Assembly (NCBI GenBank): GCA_905147135.1
Contig: LR990041.1
Coordinates: 11,159,907 to 11,223,906 of the forward strand
Length of the DNA stretch: 64,000 nucleotides
Direction: 5' to 3'
DNA from: Blastobasis lacticolella
Lineage: Eukaryota > Arthropoda > Insecta > Lepidoptera > Blastobasidae
Shown: positions 57,641-64,000 of the stretch, in pieces
Layout: each line of letters begins with the position of its first letter
Position numbering within the stretch: position 1 is the stretch's first letter
Translations under genes and position numbers: made by a program
Notes under the pieces: generated by a model
Databases searched by the model: none
Seen by the model: the letters and a program-made list of their open reading frames with translations, nothing else
What the model was told of the DNA's origin: nothing

Positions 57641-59454
57641 AAAGTAAATAAATAATGTATTACTTTTATATATTACTCGACCGCCCCAGCTTTGCACAGG
57701 TAGTAACAACATTAACAAATTATACACCTAAACCTTCCTCTAAATCACGTCTATTGGTGTAAACTGCATGGAAATCTGTTTAGTAGTTTTTGAGTTTATC
57801 AAGAACAGACAGCCAGACACGGTGTATAACTTTGATTTATAATATGTTGTGGTTACTAGCTTGTGGAAATCACACTGCATTGCAGTGCTTTTCTGGGCTA
57901 TAAGCTACATTACTGCCTGCCTCTGTGCTGCTGTTACCTAAAATGAAATAACGTTTGAATAATCATGCATGACTAATTTGTATGAATTATACATAAACAA
58001 CAAACTATAAACTTACCTTCTGCCATTGTTTGGTGCTTTTAGTGCACCTAACCTTTTATTTTTATTATCCATGGCATTGCAAAGCCTGTGGGAGCGTGCA
58101 CGACCCTCCACACTCCTCAAGCTTCCTCGAGGAAGTACAACAGTTCAATTTGATGAGATGTCGGCGCAGTCATGGTTGTTTGCCAAATGTATGTGCTTAA
58201 ATAAAGTATCATTTCCAAGATAAACCAAAAGGGCCACGGGGTCCACGGCCCACGACCAACTTCCAACTTGTATTCATATTCACTAAATTTGTGTACGTTC
58301 CGGGCAAAGTGCTATGCTCGCTTTTGTTCAAGAAGGCATCACAAACTTGCACCAACCCACTTAAAACGTCAACTACTTTTCTCCTTGGTGTTAAGTGGTT
58401 ATTGCTTGAAAACCGTAGTTTATTTCAAATTCATTATCGCTTTTAATAGTAATGCAAAAATAAAGCAAAAACATCTCCAATCTCGAACTCGTTTGTTTGT
58501 TTACATTTTGTCACTTTTTTTATTTATACAAGGCATGGGCAGGCAAGTGCATCCATTGTATACAGCCAATTTATTTTCTTGAATGTTCAAATATTATAAA
58601 TATTACATTTATCTCGTAAAAAAATTAAAAACTAAAACACAATACTTATTTTCTTGATTGATAAAGTATTTTTATATGGTAAATCGACGTATTTAATGCA
58701 TATTCTAATATATCGCCAACATATCAATAGGTGTAGTTACCCTAGTGCTCTTTTTCATTCGTTCCGAATTTCACCTGAGCATTGTCTATGAATCCGAAGG
58801 ATTAATAAGAATCCGAACTAAGTTCATGGTAGGGTCACAACGTTTCGTTCGGTCGGGTATCGGTCGGTTCCGAAAGTATCGGATCGTGATTTCGGAGTAG
58901 ACCTCCAGATCCAGCACACTGAGGCGCTGCGCGCGTGCAATCTGAGCTTCCGCGAACGTGGTTCCACCTGTTGCGCTTGACCGCGGGGGGTGATAAGGCG
59001 TCGACGCCAAAGACCAACCCTATGCAACGGGCTGCGAAAGAAACCACCTTCGAAGGGCTCAAGCCCTGAAAAGGTGGAATGAGAAGAAGGCACGAGTCGA
59101 GTCTTGGAAAGTAGTATAATGCACTGTGGTGATAGCTACGCTCGTGGGGTAGAAAATGAAAAATCCCCATACAATCACAGACTACACGAACTGCCGTGGA
59201 TATGGTTCTTTCCCGCATCTTTATCCGCGTGAGCCATATTATTCCAACATCTCATCTTGTACAAAATCGTCAGAGAGGATATAAAAACTTTCGTGTTAAA
59301 TTGAACTCGTTCACTACGGCCGCAATATCGGTCCGGCCGGTACGCGAGTGCCCGCCAACTCATCTGGGTCCGTCCGTGCAAACTGAATCGACGGCGGCGA
59401 CGTTGAAAATGCGATTTTCGTTTTTTTTTATTATTGTCAATAGGCTTGCATTTG
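57641..59454. other. Intergenic, repeat debris, no gene
   Basis: Segment 57680-57850 resembles a diverged Helitron-like repeat. Minus-strand frames at 58786-59218 are more GC-rich and overlap each other, looking like old retroelement sequence rather than a host gene. Harbinger terminal inverted repeats were not located. Confidence 0.4.
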
Positions 59455-59850
59455 ACCTCAACTCACCTGATGGAAAGCGACGAGGAGGTCGAAGACGTAG
59501 CATGCGTGCCTAGAAGATACTTATTCACTCTTGATTTGAAGACCCCAAGGTTATACTTATCAGGGAATAATGAATCATGGAAGAGAGTTCCAGTCCTTTG
59601 CAGTGCGCATAAGAAAAGTGGATGCAAAACGCTTAGTAGGAGATGGTGGGACGTCTACCATTAATGGATGACGATCTTTTGTCCCCTCGTTGTTCGATAA
59701 TAAAAAGGGCACGGTGGAACAAGGTTGTGGAGCTCCTGGGAGCACTATTCGAGAAATAATATGAAGAAGGATTTCGGTCGTATTGCCTCTTACTGAGAGA
59801 ATCTGACTTGACGTCAACTTGCGGTGAACACAGTTTTAGACGAGCCACAT
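59455..59850 (-). pseudogene. LINE ORF2 C-terminal remnant
   Basis: The minus strand encodes V-P-P-S-P-T-K-R-F-A-S-T-F-L-M-R-T-A-K-D-W-N-S-L-P, close to the universal end of CR1/Jockey-like polyproteins, then an untranslated tail. It is the same family as 28830-29125. Confidence 0.72.
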
Positions 59851-60147
59851 GCACTATCAGTTTGAATTCTTTACCCGCGAAATAGTTGTAAACACATCGG
59901 CCAGAATATATAGGTCACGTTGTCGTTAATAGATACGTAAATAGTATATCAATGGGTGGATTAAAAAACTAGTGTTTAACTAATAATTTATTTAAAGCTA
60001 ATTTAGAACTACATACACAATTATAATTATAGTTATCATCATAGGGCGGGCGACAGTTCTGATACTAGCAAATTAATAATAAAACAGCAGTCATAGTGAA
60101 TACATGGATAACAGGTCATTTAGGACATTACATTTCTCCCGCATGGT

Positions 60148-60458
60148 GGCGTTAGTGTGTTTGGAGGTAAGTTGTACAATATTTTATGTTGCATGAATAT
60201 TGAAGCTAAATTACTTAAACTTGTATTAAAATAAGTATCACAAAAAATTTAAATTTCGACAGGAAAGGCAATATATAGGCGTGACGTCTTTACATTGAAT
60301 ATTGAATTAGTTATTAGCCCGTCAACATTAATAATCGATTAAATATCGTTTAAGTATCGTTAAAATACACGTAAAGTAATGTAAGTGCAAGTAAATTAAT
60401 GTCTGTCACTTCATATTTAGAAATGACAACTCGAGCGACCTCCAAACAAACTAACGCC
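60148..60458. mobile_element. MITE at the 3' end of LRPPRC
   Basis: GGCGTTAGTGTGTTTGGAGG (60148-60167) and 60439-60458 are inverted copies with one mismatch, 311 bp in total. There is no coding frame. The element ends 22 bp before the LRPPRC polyadenylation signal. Confidence 0.65.
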
Positions 60459-60479
60459 CTCTTTATCGAGCTTATCCTC

Positions 60480-60485
60480 TTTATT
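60480..60485 (-). terminator. LRPPRC polyadenylation signal
   Basis: TTTATT on the plus strand, AATAAA on the coding strand, about 40 bases after the stop codon. This implies a very short 3' UTR. Confidence 0.5.
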
Positions 60486-60525
60486 GCCTTTAGATATGAA
60501 TAGAAAATAAATGCTTTAAACTTGA

Positions 60526-60965
60526 TTAATTTTCATTAATCTGTTGATTGATCTGTATGCCTTCGTTCGCGGCCGCGGACCGCAACTTAACTATGCAGTT
60601 TTTATTTAAATTTTCCGCGTCAACCCCATTTTTCAAGGCCTGCTCGAAGGTTGTTACAGCATCTCTTGTTCGGTTTTCTGAGACATAAAACCCGATGAGC
60701 CTCGAATAGGCGTTACCTACCGAGCCTGGTGTTAGATTTTTATTTGATAACAAAGCATTGACTAGTTTCTGCATTAATTCAGGGTCTCTCTTCGTATGCG
60801 CTTCCTGCAGTAATCTCCTGAACACCAGCACTGGGGCTTTGCTAAGCCACGAACTCCAAAGAGAAGCAGCCTCTTTATCTTTTCCAGCGATCAAGCACTC
60901 CATCCATAGTAGGTTCGCCGGCAGCAGATTACCTTTCGAAGCAGCTGCCTCAGCAATTGTATGAC
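60526..60965 (-). CDS. LRPPRC: LRPPRC terminal exon
   Basis: Acceptor GCGGTTTTTTCAG, 145 codons plus TAA at 60526-60528. It encodes helical repeats such as D-K-E-A-A-S-L-W-S-S-W-L and T-R-D-A-V-T-T-F-E-Q-A-L-K-N-G. Confidence 0.85.
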
Positions 60966-63900
60966 CTGAAAAAACCGCAACATATGTTTCATAAGTAGAC
61001 TTTAAGGTACTATTCATGACATAATACAAAGTAGTCTTTTTCAGCGTCTGTCTGTCTGTATAACCGCTAACTAGGAGTTAGCAGCAAGCAAAACAGATTT
61101 TGATGCGGTTTTTAACATTAGTTAAGAATTTCTTCCGGAAGGCTTATATCATGCATATAGTAAAGAAAAGTCGAGCAAACAAACCCGTACAAAGCCGAAT
61201 AGGGTCGTTGTATTTACATTACGACAAAATTGAGCGGATCTAAATAACAAATAATAATAATGATCTTGGCGTTAATATCTCGAATGTGTTTTCGCCTACA
61301 AGGGCCCGGGGTCCGCCTTGACGATGATCCAGGATTTGACAGATCAGGTAATTACATTGGAGCGACTGCCATCTGACCTCCGTGACCCCGCTACCAGGGG
61401 GACCTGTTATACCAGGGGTCATGGTTACACGTTCAGTCGCGTGAATGTGAAGGTTTCATCATGATTTTTTCCCTCACCGTAAGAGCATCGGTTAGTGTTC
61501 AACTAATGTAAATAACTCAGAAAAGAGGCATTTGGACCCGGTATCTCTCGTTCGCGAGGATAGCTTTACGAGTAGGCTGCCAACGCTACGAGATGATTGA
61601 TGCTAGAAGAAAAGATAGAAGTTATAAATCTACTCTTACATTTTTTTAGAATGGCGTCGTCGTCAATGACCGTGGCTAGAGCGTTACTTCTAGGGAATTT
61701 CCTTACGACTTTCTCTAAATCTTCTGGTGTGGTGGCAGCGCTAATGGCTGCGGACAGTTTCTCCACGTGGTCTGCGCCGCCGCCGCGCATGAACACTGCC
61801 CGCGTCAGTTTGTCGTCGTAAGTTATGTCACGCTTCATTTTTTCATTCAAATACGGTTCCAATTCTTGAATTTTCTCCACATTTCCCTCGTCCGCAAGAG
61901 TTTTCAACAAAAACTTCATAACAGACGGCTTTGGTGTTTGACCTTCCTTAATGGCTTTAATAGCGAAATCCATCCCTTCTGTTGTCTTTCCACGTTTGAC
62001 AAGACTTTCGATTTCCACAATCAAACTTTTTTTCGTGATATTAGGTTTGGGTTCAGTCTTTTTAACCTGATGTGGTTTTTGATCAACAACGACATCAGGC
62101 TTGGCTGGAGCCGTCGAATCATCGGACATTACGAAAGGAACAGGTCTTTTCTTAGATTTTAGGTGTCGACCAAGGTAATTAAGGAACTGACTACTGGGTA
62201 CCTCGCCTTCTTCCTGTAATAGAGTCCATAGACTAAGGGCTTTGTCAGTGTCATTGGCTTTGCAATAAGACACCAGGAGATGGTAGAAAATGTTGGATCT
62301 GTCTATATTGGACAATTCTTTAGTTGCTTCAAGGAGACCTTCTAGATATTCAGGTTTGTTTTCCTGAAAATAGAAAAATATTAAATATTTAACACTTTGT
62401 GTTGTGACTTCGTGTTGAACTCCATTATTATGAATTAATAAATCACCTTTTGTACACTAGTTCCAATTTATTATACAAATTTTATTAAATTGAAACCGTT
62501 TTCGAATTACTCATCTTCAGGCAATGATTTTATATTGATAATATGATTTTATGGCACTCCATGTTCTCTGCCTACCCCCAGGGTATACGGTCGTGAGTAT
62601 GTTATGTAGGTATGTAATAAAATAATAGCGTACCATACGCTAAGTACTATACCTCGACGTATCTCTGGCAGGCGTCCTCGAGTCGCCGCTGCCTCGCGTG
62701 CATGCCCGGCGTCTCGAGGATGCGGCGCGCCTGCCGCAGCCGCCCGCACTCCACGAACGCTAGCACCAGGTCGTGGAGGATGTTCACCTCACCGTGGATC
62801 TGAAGGGGTGACACAATCATCATCCGAGCGGTTAATCCCGGCAATTCCATATTATAAACTATATCCAATGCATAGGAGAAATCCGCGCCTATTCCCTAGG
62901 TCTGTAGTGGATTCGTTTTTTTATGCTAATAAGGTGGCAAACAAGCGCCTGCCTGACAGTAAGCAGTTACCGTAGCCTATGAACGCTAGCAATACCAAGA
63001 ATGTAGCTAGCGCATTGCCGGCCCCGGAAAACACAGCTCTGGCAGCAAACAGGCAGGGTCTTTCACTGCCAAATCCACTATTTAAAATAGTGTTGTTTGG
63101 CTGCGGTATTCTGTAATTATTTCCCCAGTTGGGCGGCTCCAATTCGAACAGGTAGTAAATTTACTGCGACTTGTACCAAATGCTTGGTCCAAATAGCGAT
63201 CAGCTGCTGTGACCCTATAATTGTAATGAGTGGGCAAACTTGGTTGGCGTGAGCGATATCGCGCCTGCGCCGATTTGGTCATATGCTGCATGCCCCAGGA
63301 CTACATGAGAAAAAGGTGCCTAAACGCGCCATATACGAATGGATTCATAGATAATATACATGATAGAAGAATGCAAGAGCCGAGGATGCTCAAGACTGGG
63401 CGAAGTTGAGCAGGAAAAGGACAAAAAGCGGATCTTGGCAGAGGCCTGGATTGACCGCTAGAATTATGATAATGATGGACGATGAATTTAGTATGACTTG
63501 TATTAGTCTTGCCTTACCTGTGTACTTAGATCTGCCAACCACTGTAGTTTTGTTGCGTCTTCTTTCATAATCAAAGCCTTCATTAATTCACCTTTCCAAG
63601 GAGTGCTCCTGTACAATTTGCAACACTCTTCAAATCGTTTTAGTGCACCTTCCAGATTGTCATTCAGAAGAAACACCTTTATGCTTGGACCGAGTACCAC
63701 ATTTGATGGTTTCATAAAATCATTATCAATCATCACATTAGTGATTTCTATTGTCTGCAAAATATGAGATGGTGAATAATAATAATAAATTGCTATCAAA
63801 TAAATGTTTTAGTCATACAATACTTACATTTTCTTCATTTTTCTGCTCAGCTATAGTGTTTAGTAACTGCCAGCATTTAGAATTATACATGAAACTATCA

Positions 63901-64000
63901 AATTCATCTTTAGATGAGTTTTCTTTTAAGAACTTTACTGCTTCTTCGAATTTGTTAACACGCACAAGTGCGTACGCCATCTGCACTGCCTTGAATTTAT
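60526..64000 (-). CDS. LRPPRC: LRPPRC-like mitochondrial PPR protein (C-terminal part)
   Basis: Five minus-strand exons (63828-64000, 63518-63754, 62653-62799, 61640-62363 and 60526-60965) join with matching phases and encode the last ~572 residues. The N-terminal part lies beyond the window. The protein is built of helical repeats of pentatricopeptide type, for example V-N-K-F-E-E-A-V-K-F-L and N-D-T-D-K-A-L-S-L-W. LRPPRC (bicoid stability factor in Drosophila) binds mitochondrial mRNAs with SLIRP and supports their stability and polyadenylation. That role comes from the family; the assignment here rests on repeat pattern, layout and overall resemblance. The C-terminus ends I-N-Q-Q-I-N-E-N. 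Confidence 0.8.
61430..61592 (-). mobile_element. tRNA-derived SINE in the last LRPPRC intron
   Basis: Reverse copy of the 38117-38275 SINE. CCCTCACCGTAAGAGCATCG and TTAGTGTTCAACTAATGTAA match the body, and the head carries a GGTCCAAATGCC-like B box on the minus strand. Confidence 0.65.
61640..62363 (-). CDS. LRPPRC: LRPPRC internal exon, 241 codons
   Basis: Acceptor CTATTTTCAG, donor AAAAAAT|GTAAGA, leaving a split Cys codon completed by the last exon. It encodes PPR-like helices (F-Y-H-L-L-V-S-Y-C-K-A-N-D-T-D-K-A), a Lys/Pro-rich spacer, then further repeats (T-T-E-G-M-D-F-A-I-K-A-I-K-E-G). Confidence 0.85.
62653..62799 (-). CDS. LRPPRC: LRPPRC internal exon, 49 codons
   Basis: Phase 0 at both ends (acceptor GTCACCCCTTCAG, donor GTCGAG|GTATAG). 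It encodes L-H-D-L-V-L-A-F-V-E-C-G-R-L-R-Q-A, a clear PPR helix. It is more GC-rich than its neighbours. Confidence 0.82.
62925..63040 (+). repeat. Copy of the 'GATGGTAAGCAGT' repeat family
   Basis: AAGGTGGCAAACAAGCGCCT, AGTAAGCAGTTACCGTAGCC and GCAATACCAAGAATGTAGCT appear in family order, inside an LRPPRC intron. Confidence 0.6.
63360..63478 (+). mobile_element. RTE-like LINE 3' tail
   Basis: A degenerate tail, AAAAAGCGGATCTTGGCAGA followed by GGCCTGGATTGACCGCTAGA and AT-rich GATAATGATG. Broken frame. Confidence 0.5.
63518..63754 (-). CDS. LRPPRC: LRPPRC internal exon, 79 codons
   Basis: Phase 0 at both ends (acceptor CTCATATTTTGCAG, donor ACACAG|GTAAGG). It encodes the repeat helices I-K-V-F-L-L-N-D-N-L-E-G-A-L-K-R-F-E and W-K-G-E-L-M-K-A-L-I. 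Confidence 0.85.
63828..64000 (-). CDS. LRPPRC: LRPPRC exon, cut by the window end
   Basis: 57 codons are visible, donor GAAAAT|GTAAGT. It encodes Q-M-A-Y-A-L-V-R-V-N-K-F-E-E-A-V-K-F-L-K, a canonical PPR helix pair. The upstream part lies outside the window. Confidence 0.82.

Overview
The window reads as nuclear DNA of a moth or butterfly (Lepidoptera). It is AT-rich, its genes are split into small exons with GT...AG borders, and it is full of short transposon remnants of kinds typical of lepidopteran genomes: small Helitrons with TC...CTAG ends, tRNA-derived SINEs, (ATG)n-tailed short elements, LINE ORF tails, MITEs and a Harbinger remnant. I see no bacterial or viral genes.

Layout. 1-28.6 kb holds no gene I can support. 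It has LINE/SINE/Helitron debris, a 742-bp foldback element (6061-6802) and a Helitron split by a younger element with an 11-bp target duplication. 28.7-36.2 kb (+) carries the 3' part of a very GC-rich, coiled-coil/low-complexity gene that I do not recognise. It has two possible C-terminal ends: exon 33704-34141, or a splice to 35935-36228. 37.6-54.4 kb (-) carries a complete 17-exon gene that I assembled exon by exon. It encodes an alpha-kleisin, most like the meiotic cohesin subunit REC8 (about 748 aa), and all exon phases agree from ATG to stop. Its introns hold an 84-bp satellite with a 252-bp higher-order period, Helitrons, MITEs and one separate, coding-looking exon that could start a shorter transcript. 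55-59 kb is an intergenic stretch with a decayed PIF/Harbinger transposon. 60.5-64 kb (-) is the 3' part of a pentatricopeptide-repeat gene, LRPPRC (insect bicoid stability factor type), cut off by the window end.

The coiled-coil gene and the kleisin gene meet tail to tail: their AATAAA signals lie on opposite strands only about 25-30 bp apart near 37.40-37.44 kb, so their 3' ends probably abut or overlap. Kleisin and LRPPRC lie on the same strand but 6 kb apart. Nothing indicates that the three genes share a pathway: one would act in cohesin, one in mitochondrial RNA handling, and one is unknown.

Limits: all exon models come from reading splice sites and reading frames by eye. The family assignments rest on recognised sequence patterns, not on a database search. 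Transposon family assignments are approximate except where exact ends and target sites are given.
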